A stretch of DNA of 64,000 bases, taken from positions 186,001 through 250,000 of the forward strand of contig CALKBX010000005.1 in assembly GCA_937775205.1 (NCBI GenBank), read 5' to 3'. This document shows, piece after piece, positions 47,169 through 55,306 of the stretch (position 1 is its first letter; each line of letters begins with the position of its first letter). Source of the DNA: an uncultured Verrucomicrobiae bacterium. Its GTDB lineage: Bacteria; Verrucomicrobiota; Verrucomicrobiia; Limisphaerales; UBA1100. The translations under genes were made by a program, and so were the position numbers. Below the pieces are notes generated by a model that saw only the letters and a list, made by a program, of their open reading frames with translations, did no database searches and was not told the DNA's origin.

Positions 47169-47519
47169 ATGAATGAAGAGATGCCGATTGGAATATACGA
47201 ATGTAACCCAGGCGATGGCACAGTCTACAGCCGAATCAGATTCACCGTGTTTGAAGATGATGACTTCCCGGAATTTGTGATCCAGTACAGCGCCTACTTG
47301 TCTGATCGCCTATTCCTACCGTTCATGGACGAAATATTCCGCAAAGCCACGATTCACAGTGATATAGTAAAAAAACAGTTATATCAGATCGCAGGAGGGG
47401 TTTACGAAGACCCTTGGAATGACTCTTCTTGGAAAGGCCCGGAACCTGAGCAGGACGATGAAAAGGACAGACGTTTCAGTATGTATATGGCAAAGACCGG
47501 GCTGCCTAAGCTGAATTAG
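47169..47519 (+). CDS. Hypothetical 116-residue protein
   Basis: From ATG 47169 (MNEEMPIGIYECNPGDGTVY) with a short beta pattern YSRIRFTVFEDDDFPEFVI and a charged tail. It begins 29 bases after the broken lipoprotein and may have been its partner. The track start at 47094 lies within that gene. Unknown family. Confidence 0.5.
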   Translation: MNEEMPIGIYECNPGDGTVYSRIRFTVFEDDDFPEFVIQYSAYLSDRLFLPFMDEIFRKATIHSDIVKKQLYQIAGGVYEDPWNDSSWKGPEPEQDDEKDRRFSMYMAKTGLPKLN

Positions 47520-47528
47520 AAATCTATC

Positions 47529-47864
47529 ATGAGTAAAATCTATAAGATAAAGCCGTCGAGCCTTAGCAAGTACGGCATTGAGTGCTCTCATTGCCTTTGG
47601 ATGGGGATGAATGGGCTGAGTCTCCGAGGCATTCAAGGCACAAGAGCTTGTGGGGAAAGGCGGGAGCGCATAGGATACGGCGTGAAATTTGGGTCACATT
47701 TCTTTATAACAGTTTTGGTGGTCACTATTGCAATTTGGATTGCGTACAAATTGTTTCGGGCACTTGCCAAGCAAGCCATAATGACAGCATATATCTTCAT
47801 TTGTTTTGTTTTTTTGCTGATGGGCACAGCAGTGTACATCTATCTTAAATATATAAACCAATAA
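47529..47864 (+). CDS. Chimeric small ORF: PD-(D/E)XK-like start fused to membrane helices
   Basis: The first 30 residues (IYKIKPSSLSKYGIECSHCL) resemble the start of PD-(D/E)XK nuclease-like proteins, where such a Cys pair precedes the catalytic part. That part is missing. From about residue 55 the protein is two membrane helices (SHFFITVLVVTIAIWIAYKL, then AYIFICFVFLLMGTAVYIYL). The join suggests a deletion between two genes. Confidence 0.4.
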   Translation: MSKIYKIKPSSLSKYGIECSHCLWMGMNGLSLRGIQGTRACGERRERIGYGVKFGSHFFITVLVVTIAIWIAYKLFRALAKQAIMTAYIFICFVFLLMGTAVYIYLKYINQ

Positions 47865-47880
47865 TCAAGATTCATGATTA

Positions 47881-48384
47881 TCATGATGTCATGGATGAAG
47901 GGATTGTTTGTATCCTGACCAGCCTAGTTTGGATTATCTTTGTGTTTATTTCACTCCAGCCGGGGCGTTTGAAACAAAGCCACTGATCGGCAGCTTCCGA
48001 GAAAGAGATTCTCTTGGTGGACCTATTTTGGTGGTGGATCGATTGAGTGAGATTATTGGACTGCTCGCATGAGGTGGCTTTCTTAAGCGTTATATAGTCC
48101 AACGCCACTTCGAGAAGGTCGTGGTACCCACTTTCGCGAAGAATGGTAAGGGCGCTGGATATTTTTGCTTCCTCTCTCTGGTTTATGGAAGCTAGTGAAA
48201 ACCTTCCTTCCGCAATTAGCTTCAGTTTCGTCAGGGCTTTTACTTTTGCTTCCTCTAAGGTCTTGGCGGATACCTTCCCCCTGGAACCGCCTATGCTCCA
48301 AGAGGCGTGGAACCTTTGATCGCTGGGTGCAAATACAATGCGTGCCTGGTAATTCCTGTATGTGACCACTTGTCGCATTTCCAT
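47881..48384 (-). pseudogene. Truncated tyrosine integrase (N-terminal part)
   Basis: From ATG 48384 the protein reads RQVVTYRNYQARIVFAPSDQ, then a KTLEEAKVKALTKLKLIAEG strand-helix, LTILRESGYHDLLEVALDY and KRISFSEAADQWL. That order is the N-terminal arm-binding part of an integrase type I know from verrucomicrobial genomes (from memory). The catalytic domain is absent; the frame ends at 47881. It sits immediately beside the intact tRNA-Leu, where the island integrase should be. The track's longer start runs through the tRNA and is not real. Confidence 0.6.
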
Positions 48385-48461
48385 TCGCACTTCATCGCAT
48401 AGGTTCGTAGTTTTGTTTACCGGAACAAAAGGCTCTTTTGTTCCGTAAGAGGAGGATGAGG

Positions 48462-48479
48462 CGTTCAGTAAACGCTCAG
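48462..48479. promoter_or_regulatory. Candidate integrase arm-type repeat, right end
   Basis: CGTTCAGTAAACGCTCAG differs by one base from 32274-32291 near the left border. It lies between the truncated integrase gene and the tRNA-Leu att core, where arm sites are expected. Confidence 0.5.
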
Positions 48480-48512
48480 AAGAATTGGAATGTGGTTTTT
48501 CTGAAGGGAAAG

Positions 48513-48540
48513 TGGTACCGGAGGAGGGACTCGAACCCAC
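48513..48540. repeat. Right att site (3' end of intact tRNA-Leu)
   Basis: 28 bases identical to 32087-32114. It covers the CCA, acceptor 3' strand and the 3' part of the T arm of the tRNA. Confidence 0.9.
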
Positions 48541-48599
48541 ACTTCCTTGCGAAAAGCGGATTTTGAATCCGCCGCGTCTACCAATTCCGCCACTCCGGC
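48513..48599 (-). tRNA. tRNA-Leu (CAA)
   Basis: 87 nt with CCA encoded. Acceptor GCCGGAG/CTCCGGT (one G-U pair), anticodon stem GCGGA/TCCGC around TTCAAAA giving anticodon CAA, a long variable arm as in all class II tRNAs, and T loop GGTTCGAGTCC. It is the insertion target of the island to its left. Confidence 0.96.
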
Positions 48600-48901
48600 A
48601 AGCCTTAAAAAATGGGAGTTTTTTTACAGTCTCCCAACAACTCATCCTTGCTTGTGCCACTGGTTGTGCCACTTTCACTCTAATTAACGACACAAAACAA
48701 TGATGAACACGTCCGGAAGTCTACACTCCCGTCCTTGACGGTCGCAAGCGCAAAGTCAGAAGCCTGTGGCAGCGCGGTGGCAAATACTATGCCAGGCTGA
48801 AGATCGCTTATCCCGGAGAGGAGACGCCCTCGGTCAGGCGAATCCCGCTTAAGGCTACAACGGTTCCCGAAGCCACCAAGGAGCTTCGTAATCTACAAGT
48901 C

Positions 48902-49864
48902 ATGCGTGACAAGGGGCAGACCGTTGTTCGCGGTCGCACTCCCACCCTTGCCGAGTTCGCACAGCAATATATTGAAAGGCTCCATATGGGCAATCGTAAG
49001 CGGCCCAAGACGATTTCCAGCGAGTGTGGCCATCTTCGGTTTTGGACCCGTGAGCTGGGCCGTCACCGGCTCCACACTATATCCGCAGGCCAGATCCAGA
49101 GAGCGCTTGATAAGCGCGCGTCTGATGGCAGGGCGCCGCGAACCCTGAACATTGCGCTTACCAGCCTTCGCAATCTCTATGCCGAGGCGATTGCCGATGG
49201 ATTAGTGGAAACCAGTCCTTGCCAGAGCGTGAAATGGCGCAAGGTTGACAACAAGGATCGGAAGCTGGTCACTGACCGAGATTTTTCCGCCATTTGTGAT
49301 GCAGCAATGGAGACCAGCAAAAACGGGCATCAGTTTTGCGACTATATCCGGCTCCTGCAGTATTGTGGAAGCCGTATGGCTGAAACGCTTCGATTGCGTT
49401 GGTCTGATGTTAAATGGGAACAGGAACAACTGGTCATTGGTGCTGATGGAGATTCCAAGAACCACGAATCAAGGCATGTGGATTTTAATCCCAGCCTCAA
49501 GTCACACCTTACCGAAATGCACCAGCGACGAGACGAAGGATCGGTTTGGATTTTCCCTTCTCCACAACGAGGCACGAAGGATATTCCATCCAAGTCCTTC
49601 CGCGAAACTCTCCTGCTGGCTCGTGAAGAGTCAGGACTGGAGCACGTCGGCTTTCACGATACCCGGCACCACTTTATCAGTATGTCGGTAATGGCCGGCA
49701 TCGACTACATGACGATTGCTGCTTGGGTGGGCCACAAGGATGGTGGCATCCTGATAGGAAAAACCTACGGCCACTTGGCCAACGAACACAGGCAACGAGC
49801 GGCACAGAAACTTGTGCTGGGAAGCGTGGGGATTATCGATGGCGGCAAGGTTGCGGCGGGTTAG
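48902..49864 (+). CDS. Tyrosine recombinase/integrase, N terminus out of frame
   Basis: A SAM-like core-binding domain (LAEFAQQYIERLHMGNRKRP, then PRTLNIALTSLRNLYAEAI) and a catalytic domain with Arg in YCGSRMAETLRLRW, HDTRHHFIS, and WVGHKDGG followed by the nucleophile in KTYGHL. The reading frame stays open upstream to 48707 and encodes DGRKRKVRSLWQRGGKYYAR, a typical N-terminal arm-binding strand, but contains no start codon. The likely start ATGATG at 48700 is in another frame, so one base is lost near 48706-48718. It is closest to the tRNA on the side away from the island and belongs to a second module. Confidence 0.85.
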   Translation: MRDKGQTVVRGRTPTLAEFAQQYIERLHMGNRKRPKTISSECGHLRFWTRELGRHRLHTISAGQIQRALDKRASDGRAPRTLNIALTSLRNLYAEAIADGLVETSPCQSVKWRKVDNKDRKLVTDRDFSAICDAAMETSKNGHQFCDYIRLLQYCGSRMAETLRLRWSDVKWEQEQLVIGADGDSKNHESRHVDFNPSLKSHLTEMHQRRDEGSVWIFPSPQRGTKDIPSKSFRETLLLAREESGLEHVGFHDTRHHFISMSVMAGIDYMTIAAWVGHKDGGILIGKTYGHLANEHRQRAAQKLVLGSVGIIDGGKVAAG

Positions 49865-50032
49865 GCATCGTGGCGCGTGGAACTGGACGCGGGGCGGTTT
49901 GATGAGGTGCACGGGAAGATTCTTTGTCGTAACGGCACAATGCAACCGAGATCACCCTGTGAATAAACCCATTCACAACTTTCGGTAAATCACCGTTGTT
50001 GGTTGTGTTCATTCGGGTCCATTCTGGTTCGC

Positions 50033-50605
50033 ATGACAACTGAAAGTAACTTTACGAATAACCATCATTCCCCGACACCATTTGAAATAGCATCACTTGC
50101 TGCACAATTGTCGGGTGGTAAAGATCCGAAGAAGCACTTGTGGAATGCCTATAATCTGTATTGGGAGGCGGCTCGCGGATTGGATCGAAGGGCTAGGGAT
50201 GTAATTGAAGCTGGTGAATTAAGTGTCGATTCTGAAAAGGCTCGAAAACTTGAGGAGGGAAGCTTATTTTTTGCACCTAATGCAGATACTGATCAACTGC
50301 GACTTTACCTGCAGAGTAATGGTATTAATTTGAAAAAGGGGGAAACCGTTCGCCGAAATCTACGCGAATATTTCATTGAAACGGGGCAAAGAAAGAAGGC
50401 AGCCCTACTTAGGTCGAGTTTAGCAGAGCTCCCATTCGAGCTCCCGTGGGAAACAAAGGGGGGCGAACATCCTTTCACTCGCATTAAAAGAACCACTATA
50501 GATGAGTTCATCAGGCACAAAAAAAAGCGAAAATCTGAAGGCGGTAAGAAGAGTCACCAGACCAAGAAAAAGAGGGCTGCTAGAAAAACTACTGCCAAGA
50601 AATAA
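50033..50605 (+). CDS. Hypothetical basic protein of the second mobile module
   Basis: 190 residues from ATG 50033. The main part (FEIASLAAQLSGGKDPKKHL, WEAARGLDRRARDVIEAGE) is helical; the last 35 residues are mostly Lys, Arg and Ser (HKKKRKSEGGKKSHQTKKKR), like a nucleic-acid-binding tail. No family recognised. It lies between the integrase and the excisionase-like gene in the same direction. Confidence 0.6.
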   Translation: MTTESNFTNNHHSPTPFEIASLAAQLSGGKDPKKHLWNAYNLYWEAARGLDRRARDVIEAGELSVDSEKARKLEEGSLFFAPNADTDQLRLYLQSNGINLKKGETVRRNLREYFIETGQRKKAALLRSSLAELPFELPWETKGGEHPFTRIKRTTIDEFIRHKKKRKSEGGKKSHQTKKKRAARKTTAKK

Positions 50606-50779
50606 AATCATTCGGTGACATTTTTTTTTGGGCCGCAACGCCCACTTTCCCCTTTCAGATGGCCTGCAACAGGCGCAGGAACAGGCGTAATAGTCCGCAA
50701 CATTCCCTTTTTTCTTCGGAACGGGTTTTGACCGTGGTGGGCGGATTTTTCCCCCGACAAGACGTGGTAAGGTCTGGTC

Positions 50780-50992
50780 ATGGAAAAAACGCCATACATA
50801 ATTCAGCCAAACCTCGACACTCCGTTGCCGATACACTTCTACACCGATACCTTACAGATCGCTTCCCGCACTACCCTATGGCAGTGGGGCAAGGAAGGTC
50901 TCCGCATGACCCGCGTGGGCGGGAGGGTGTTCCTTTCACAAGCTGATCTTCAGCGGTTCATGAACGAGAGGACAGGAGAGGTGGCGCGATGA
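50780..50992 (+). CDS. Excisionase-like HTH protein
   Basis: 70 residues. The part IASRTTLWQWGKEGLRMTRV followed by GGRVFLSQADLQRFM is the winged-helix/MerR-like excisionase pattern (compare SRRTLYRWIKEGKLPAVRVGGR). In integrative elements such proteins control excision by the integrase. It overlaps a 46-codon ORF by four bases. Confidence 0.75.
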   Translation: MEKTPYIIQPNLDTPLPIHFYTDTLQIASRTTLWQWGKEGLRMTRVGGRVFLSQADLQRFMNERTGEVAR

Positions 50993-51129
50993 CCTTGGCC
51001 AAGCTTGTGGCTCAAGTTCTGCCTCCAGATGAAATCAAGCGGATTGCCGAGTCAATGATTGGGCCGATCAGTTGGGAATCGAGTGGCTTTGGAATATGCA
51101 GCTGCCCTAGGCAAGGAGGCGCCTCATGA
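50989..51129 (+). CDS. 46-residue ORF, possibly the stub of a primase-type protein
   Basis: MTLAKLVAQVLPPDEIKRIA then GFGICSCPRQGGAS; missed by the ORF track. It overlaps the excisionase-like gene (ATGA) and the next gene (ATGA), so it is embedded in a coupled operon. The GFGICSCP end resembles the first half of a CHC2-type zinc finger as found in phage primases, but no second Cys pair follows. Either a real small protein or a fragment. Confidence 0.5.
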   Translation: MTLAKLVAQVLPPDEIKRIAESMIGPISWESSGFGICSCPRQGGAS

Positions 51130-51773
51130 AATACGAAAAGACTTGGGTGAAACTGTATCGAGGCAAGATTGCGAATGAATTGGTGGCGGCCAACCATCGA
51201 GCCTTTGTCCTGCTTTATCAGATCGCAGACCGGGTTCAACGGACCGCCGCCTTCAATCGATGCAATCTCGATGTGGGAGAGGCATTTATCGGTGACTTTA
51301 AATCATTAAACATGACCCGAGGCCAGTACCGATACGCAAAGAAATATCTGGAGAAAAATGGATTTGCAACCTTCAGGACAACCAACAAGGGAACCATCGC
51401 TAAGCAAATAAATTTCGATGTATTCGATCCGAATCTCGAAGGCGACGACCAACAGAACGACCATCCAGCAACCTTCAAACAACCAGCTGGCAACCATCCA
51501 ACGACCACTACCAATAATGTTAAGAAAGAAAACAATGCAAAGAATGGAAAGAAGGCTCCCAATTCTAGTAATGGAGGGATGGGAAGGATAATATCGCTGG
51601 AGAAAGCAATTAATAGGAAAACGAAGGAAGCAGAGGAGTACAAAAATCGTCATCGAGGAGAGGCTGCCGCAGGAGACTTCCATTGGGATCCCGGCACTCG
51701 GAAAATCTACCGACAGAAGCTCTCAAAAATTAAAGAACTCAAAGAGGAGCATGAATCGCTTCTCCGGCTTTGA
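51126..51773 (+). CDS. Replication-initiator-like protein of the mobile module
   Basis: 215 residues. The first 85 (EKTWVKLYRGKIANELVAAN, NMTRGQYRYAKKYLEKNGFA then ATFRTTNKGTIAKQINFDVF) form a winged-helix pattern typical of phage or element replication proteins, in which the TTNKGTI block is common. A Gln/Asn/Thr-rich linker and a charged helical end (KKTKEAEEYKNRHRGE-like) follow. No helicase domain is present. It is the last gene of the module. Confidence 0.6.
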   Translation: MKYEKTWVKLYRGKIANELVAANHRAFVLLYQIADRVQRTAAFNRCNLDVGEAFIGDFKSLNMTRGQYRYAKKYLEKNGFATFRTTNKGTIAKQINFDVFDPNLEGDDQQNDHPATFKQPAGNHPTTTTNNVKKENNAKNGKKAPNSSNGGMGRIISLEKAINRKTKEAEEYKNRHRGEAAAGDFHWDPGTRKIYRQKLSKIKELKEEHESLLRL

Positions 51774-51847
51774 TACTAGGTTAGGCCATGAGGAATCAGA
51801 CTGGCAGGAAGGCGGGCTAAGAATCGATTCTACGGGCAACAAGAACC

Positions 51848-52926
51848 CTACCTACGCTCGATAATCGGCAAGCCGGTATCTGGGTCAACGCTCGGCCGAC
51901 CGAAAGGCAAGTCGGACGGTTTTGGTTTGCTCGCCTTGTTGGCTTCAATTTTGCGAAGGAGTTCGCGGGAGAGTTTTTGAGCTTCAGCGATTTGGTCGGG
52001 GGTCATTTTTTTCTCTAGAAATTCAGATTTGAATCTACCCGCCGTCTTTTTCCCGTTGGCAGCAGCAATGTTTGCCCAAGCATATGCGGTTACATAATCC
52101 TGTATCACTCCTTGTCCATATCCATAACTCACCCCTAGATTGTTTTGCGCACTTGCATGTCCCTGATTGGCAGCTTTCTGGAACCACTTAACCGCTTCCT
52201 TGTTGTCCTTCTCTACTCCTTGGCCTTCATCATACATCACCCCAAGGTTGAATTGCGCATCGCATATCCCTGATCGGCAGCTTTCTGGTACCACTTAACC
52301 GCTTCCTTGAAATCCTGCGCCACTCCTTGGCCTTATCATACTTCACCCCAAGGTTGTATTGCGCATCTGCATCTCCCTGATCGGCAGCTTTCCGGTACCA
52401 CTTAACCGCTTCCTTGAAATCCTGCTCCACTCCTTTGCCATTGCTATACATCACCCCAAGGTTGTATTGCGCATCTGCAACTCCCTGATCGGCAGCTTTC
52501 TGGTACCACTTAACCGCTTCCTTGAAATCCTGCTCCACTCCTTGGCCATTTTCATACATCACCCCAAGGTTGTATTGCGCATGTGCAAGTCCCTGATCGG
52601 CAGCTTTCTGGAACCACTTAACCGCTTCCTTGAAATCCTGCTCCACTCCTTGGCCTCTTGCATACATCACCCCAAGGTTGTATTGCGCATCTGCATAATC
52701 CCTGATCGGCAGCTTTCTGGTACCACTTAACCGCTTCCTTGAAATCCTGCTCACCCCGTGCCCTTTGTGATACCATAAACCCAAGTTTGCATTGCGCCCT
52801 CGCATCCCCCTTCTCCGCCAACGCCTTCAGCGACTTAACGTCTTTCGGCAATGGCTTGTCCTTATCCGCCGCAACTAAAGGCAGGGAAAGGAATAGAGCC
52901 AGCAAAGCTATGAGGGTGGGTTTCAT
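51848..52926 (-). pseudogene. Sel1-repeat secreted protein with three frame breaks
   Basis: Signal peptide (MKPTLIALLALFLSLPLVAA) followed by Sel1 repeats of 36 residues (A-x-A-Q-Y-N-L-G-V-M-Y pattern). At DNA level the repeats are almost identical 108-bp units. The frame is lost at about 52695 (one extra base in GGGATTATGC), 52330 (one base missing in GATAAGGCC) and 52266 (one base missing in GGGATATGCGATG). The last repeat is degenerate and leads into a non-repeat tail (SELLEKKMTPDQIAEAQK-like). Sel1 proteins bind partners. Indels in near-identical repeats may be real or an assembly artefact. Confidence 0.75.
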
Positions 52927-53265
52927 ATCTTTAGGAATCTTAGAGTGTGGTGCGATAGAATAAAGCCGAAAAAATAGAAATTCTAACGTGAACTTCGGCG
53001 AAGCCAAGGAGGCGCAGCGTTCCCCGACACCACATTTTCCCTCGGGTCCTTCCCAAGGCATGATGGCTAACGGGTGACCGAGTGCTTTTTTAGACTAGTC
53101 ACAGGCCTTCCAAACTCATTTCAGTTTCACTCATAGTGACGCCATAACGGCACAAACCAACAAACGTGCGTATGTAAATGCTGTTGAGGGAGGCATACAA
53201 GGCGAGGGCTATTTGCGGTTACTTCCTAATACTCCTCCTTTTTATCAATGACATGCCCGCCACTC
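52927..53265. other. Intergenic stretch, nothing supported
   Basis: No gene or clear hairpin. A GGCTAACGGGTGACC segment near 53065 and a TAACGGCACAA near 53151 (also seen at 49932) are noted, without a meaning I can defend. Confidence 0.4.
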
Positions 53266-53541
53266 TCACTTCTTCTTTTGGTGTTTACCCCAGCAGAAAT
53301 AACAACCATCGCCCCATTTCTTCTCGGCCTTACCAAGTTTCTTCGCGTCTTCGAGTGTGACGTATTTCACGTTGGTGGACTTTTTAAGACTGCGGCAATC
53401 TCTTTCTGCGTGCCATTTCTTGCCGCCATCGGGAGCTATGAAGCACCAACCTTTAGCAGCGACCTTTGGGACCTTCTTGTCAGCCGAAAAAGCTGTAAGC
53501 GTAAATGTTATAATTAAGATTAGGGGAGTGATGTATTTCAT
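53266..53541 (-). CDS. Small secreted protein with a Cys metal-binding-like motif
   Basis: 91 residues. The signal peptide (YITPLILIITFTLTAFSA) is followed by a short domain GKKWHAERDCRSLKKSTNVK ... GCYFCWGKH. The arrangement (aromatic/His just before Cys, then a Cys-x-x-Cys about 35 residues on) is also found twice in the nuclease at 55.3 kb (YHREDCRFV ... CGVC, YHRDSCRFL ... CSRC). This may be a shared extracellular zinc or DNA-binding module. Confidence 0.7.
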   Translation of the reverse strand: MKYITPLILIITFTLTAFSADKKVPKVAAKGWCFIAPDGGKKWHAERDCRSLKKSTNVKYVTLEDAKKLGKAEKKWGDGCYFCWGKHQKKK

Positions 53542-53637
53542 TTGTCAGAAACCTACCCCTCCGGTGACAAGCGGGCAAACACCAATACGGGCCAGCTTCC
53601 TTGCAAACCTACCACCTCTTCCCCACACTTCTCCCCC

Positions 53638-54132
53638 GTGGAACCACTCCAACCACCCGACTCCATGCACCTCACAGCCGCCCAAGGCTGGCTTGAACTG
53701 GGCAACCACGAGGAGGCATTTGAGGAACTGGAACAGATTGACGCACCCTTACGCGGCCACCCCGATGTGCTGGAGGTGCGCTGGGGCATCTATGCCTCAA
53801 TCGAGAAATGGGACTACTGTCTGGAGATAGGTGGCGCGATGGTCAGACTAGACCCCGCACGATTCACCGGCTGGATTAACCGCTCCTTCGCACTGCATTG
53901 CCTCAAGCGAACCAAGGAGGCGTATGAGCAACTCAAGGAAGGGTTAAGGCGTCACGACGAGGAGGAACTCATCTGGTACAACCTCGCTTGCTACGCTTGT
54001 GTGCTGGGCAAGAAGTTCGAGGCGAGAAGGAGGCTGGCGAAGGCGATTGATTTAGGTGGTGACGCAGTCAAGACGCGCGCATTGGATGACCCGGACTTTG
54101 AGGCGCTGTGGCGGCCGGGCGAGAAAAAGTAA
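53638..54132 (+). CDS. Small TPR protein (intact paralogue)
   Basis: 164 residues from GTG 53638 (VEPLQPPDSMHLTAAQGWLE). TPR-like helices EEAFEELEQIDAPLRGHPDV and GWINRSFALHCLKRTKEAYE, a Cys-rich YNLACYACVLGKKFEARRRL and a DPDFEALW ending. The track's TTG start at 53542 lacks support, as the pseudogene copy shares homology only from the GTG region on. The 17 bases covering its stop (AAAGTAAACCCACCACG) recur at 41086 and 54704. Partner unknown. Confidence 0.75.
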   Translation: MEPLQPPDSMHLTAAQGWLELGNHEEAFEELEQIDAPLRGHPDVLEVRWGIYASIEKWDYCLEIGGAMVRLDPARFTGWINRSFALHCLKRTKEAYEQLKEGLRRHDEEELIWYNLACYACVLGKKFEARRRLAKAIDLGGDAVKTRALDDPDFEALWRPGEKK

Positions 54133-54145
54133 ACCCACCACGGCG
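54126..54145. repeat. 20-bp junction repeat, copy 1
   Basis: AAAGTAAACCCACCACGGCG at the end of the TPR gene. An identical copy lies at 54704-54723, and 17 of its bases occur inverted at 41086-41102 where the TPR pseudogene meets the amidohydrolase fragment. Confidence 0.75.
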
Positions 54146-54173
54146 AAACCGTTCAACTCTTTTGGTTGGGTGC

Positions 54174-54653
54174 TTAAGCGGACTGGCCTCGGACTGGTTC
54201 AGAAGTTTTCTTAAACACGAGATAGTCATAGGGGTGGTATTCCTTGCCTTTACCCATCAGCGCCCCGATGCAGCCGGGAGCCACGTCTATATGTATCGTC
54301 TCGACCTTCTGAAACTCGTATCCCTTGGCTTCGTATTTTTCCACCGTAGCCGTAAGGTCGTTAGCTATTCCGCCAGCAGCAGAGCCACCCGTTCTTCCTC
54401 CATGGTCGACAAACTGCTCTGACATGGATGCCGACGTGCCGCGGATAAAAGGAATGAAAAGAGTAGAACCTTGTAGTGACTTGATGCGGTTGCCGTCTTC
54501 CTTGGGGTTTCCTCGGCCTTGCGGTGACTTGATGGGGTCGCCGTCTTCTTTTCTACGTTGCGTTTCAGTCTTGCTGGTGGGCAAAAACGCCATGTACACC
54601 AACGCCGCCACTACAATCAGCGTGATTGAAATCGCCAGGCGGAACCATTTCAC
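54174..54653 (-). CDS. Hypothetical membrane-anchored protein
   Basis: About 159 residues from GTG 54653. One N-terminal helix (LAISITLIVVAALVYMAFL), a repeat-like charged stretch (DGDPIKSPQGRGNPKEDGNR), a Gly/Ser part, and a C-terminal beta pattern TVEKYEAKGYEFQKVETIHI ... YLVFKK that is a little like DUF4177. It lies exactly between the two 20-bp repeats. Confidence 0.6.
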   Translation of the reverse strand: MKWFRLAISITLIVVAALVYMAFLPTSKTETQRRKEDGDPIKSPQGRGNPKEDGNRIKSLQGSTLFIPFIRGTSASMSEQFVDHGGRTGGSAAGGIANDLTATVEKYEAKGYEFQKVETIHIDVAPGCIGALMGKGKEYHPYDYLVFKKTSEPVRGQSA

Positions 54654-54703
54654 CAATAAAGACCGATGTCGTCCAATTGTATTCCATAATATTGCTCTTT
54701 CTT

Positions 54704-54723
54704 AAAGTAAACCCACCACGGCG
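54704..54723. repeat. 20-bp junction repeat, copy 2
   Basis: AAAGTAAACCCACCACGGCG, identical to 54126-54145 and immediately followed by TTGGGC. It precedes the 54.2-kb gene's start on the minus strand. Confidence 0.75.
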
Positions 54724-54912
54724 TTGGGCTAACTTGTTATGAAGCAGAGCTAGTCCGTTACCCCTTTCGGTTATGAAAGTCGCCGTGATGGGTAAGGAGT
54801 TGCTTTATGCCACTGAGGCTAACGATTGGCACATGTCAGGGCAAGGAGACAAGGCAAGCCCTCAAGGACTTTCAGGGGGAGGAATGAGGGGGTCGGGCGA
54901 CGGAACGTTTCT

Positions 54913-55230
54913 TCAGTGGCGGTATCCACCCCCACCAGCCCCCTTCAGCCATCCTTTTTTCATCGCCAAGACAGAGAAGCCTGTCATTGGGATTGCGAAA
55001 AGAGTGAACGGCATAGCAAAGTCAGGAACAAATATCCAAAATATGATGATGCTTGCTATGCCCGCAAAACATAGGACGCAGGTCTGAAACTTTACAGAGG
55101 AATTCGATTCTGGTTCTTCGTCCATGACTTCGTTAAGCCTACTCCCCCCGAACCCGAATGGCGAGCTAGAATCCTCTGATCTAGGTGAATCTCGTGACTC
55201 CTGAGGATCTCGCACTCCTCTTCTAGCCAT
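54913..55230 (-). CDS. Small membrane protein
   Basis: 105 residues. A polar Ser/Arg-rich start (VRDPQESRDSPRSEDSSSPF), then two membrane helices (VLCFAGIASIIIFWIFVPDF and MPFTLFAIPMTGFSVLAM) and a Gly-rich end. No family recognised. The upstream gap holds an ACCCAAC...GTTGGGC inverted repeat. Confidence 0.55.
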   Translation of the reverse strand: MARRGVRDPQESRDSPRSEDSSSPFGFGGSRLNEVMDEEPESNSSVKFQTCVLCFAGIASIIIFWIFVPDFAMPFTLFAIPMTGFSVLAMKKGWLKGAGGGGYRH

Positions 55231-55306
55231 TACCCTGTTTTCCGCATCTATTACATTAGGCCCAACTCAGGGGGATTCTGACGGGTTAGGCCGTTGGGTC
55301 AACTCT

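Larger units (their letters stand above)
32087..48540. mobile_element. Genomic island inserted in tRNA-Leu(CAA)
   Basis: A 28-bp direct repeat, beginning TGGTACCGGAGGAGGGACTC, occurs at 32087-32114 and again at 48513-48540, where it is the 3' end of an intact tRNA-Leu. The left copy has no tRNA attached. Just inside each border lie CGTTCAGTAAACG-type repeats like integrase arm sites, and a truncated integrase gene sits next to the intact tRNA. This is the standard architecture of an island captured at a tRNA 3' end. The 16.5-kb content is mixed, with several truncated genes, so it is old and probably immobile. Confidence 0.85.

Noticed and set aside
48385-48693. Upstream extension of the truncated integrase ORF
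   Set aside because: The frame passes through tRNA-Leu and gives a tRNA-derived peptide (GGIGRRGGFKIRF), so the start must be left of the tRNA.
51848-52926. CRISPR array
   Set aside because: The regular repeats are 108-bp coding units of Sel1 repeats, not short palindromic repeats with unique spacers. No cas genes are present.
54773-55087. 104-residue plus-strand ORF
   Set aside because: Antisense to the small membrane protein; low-complexity composition.
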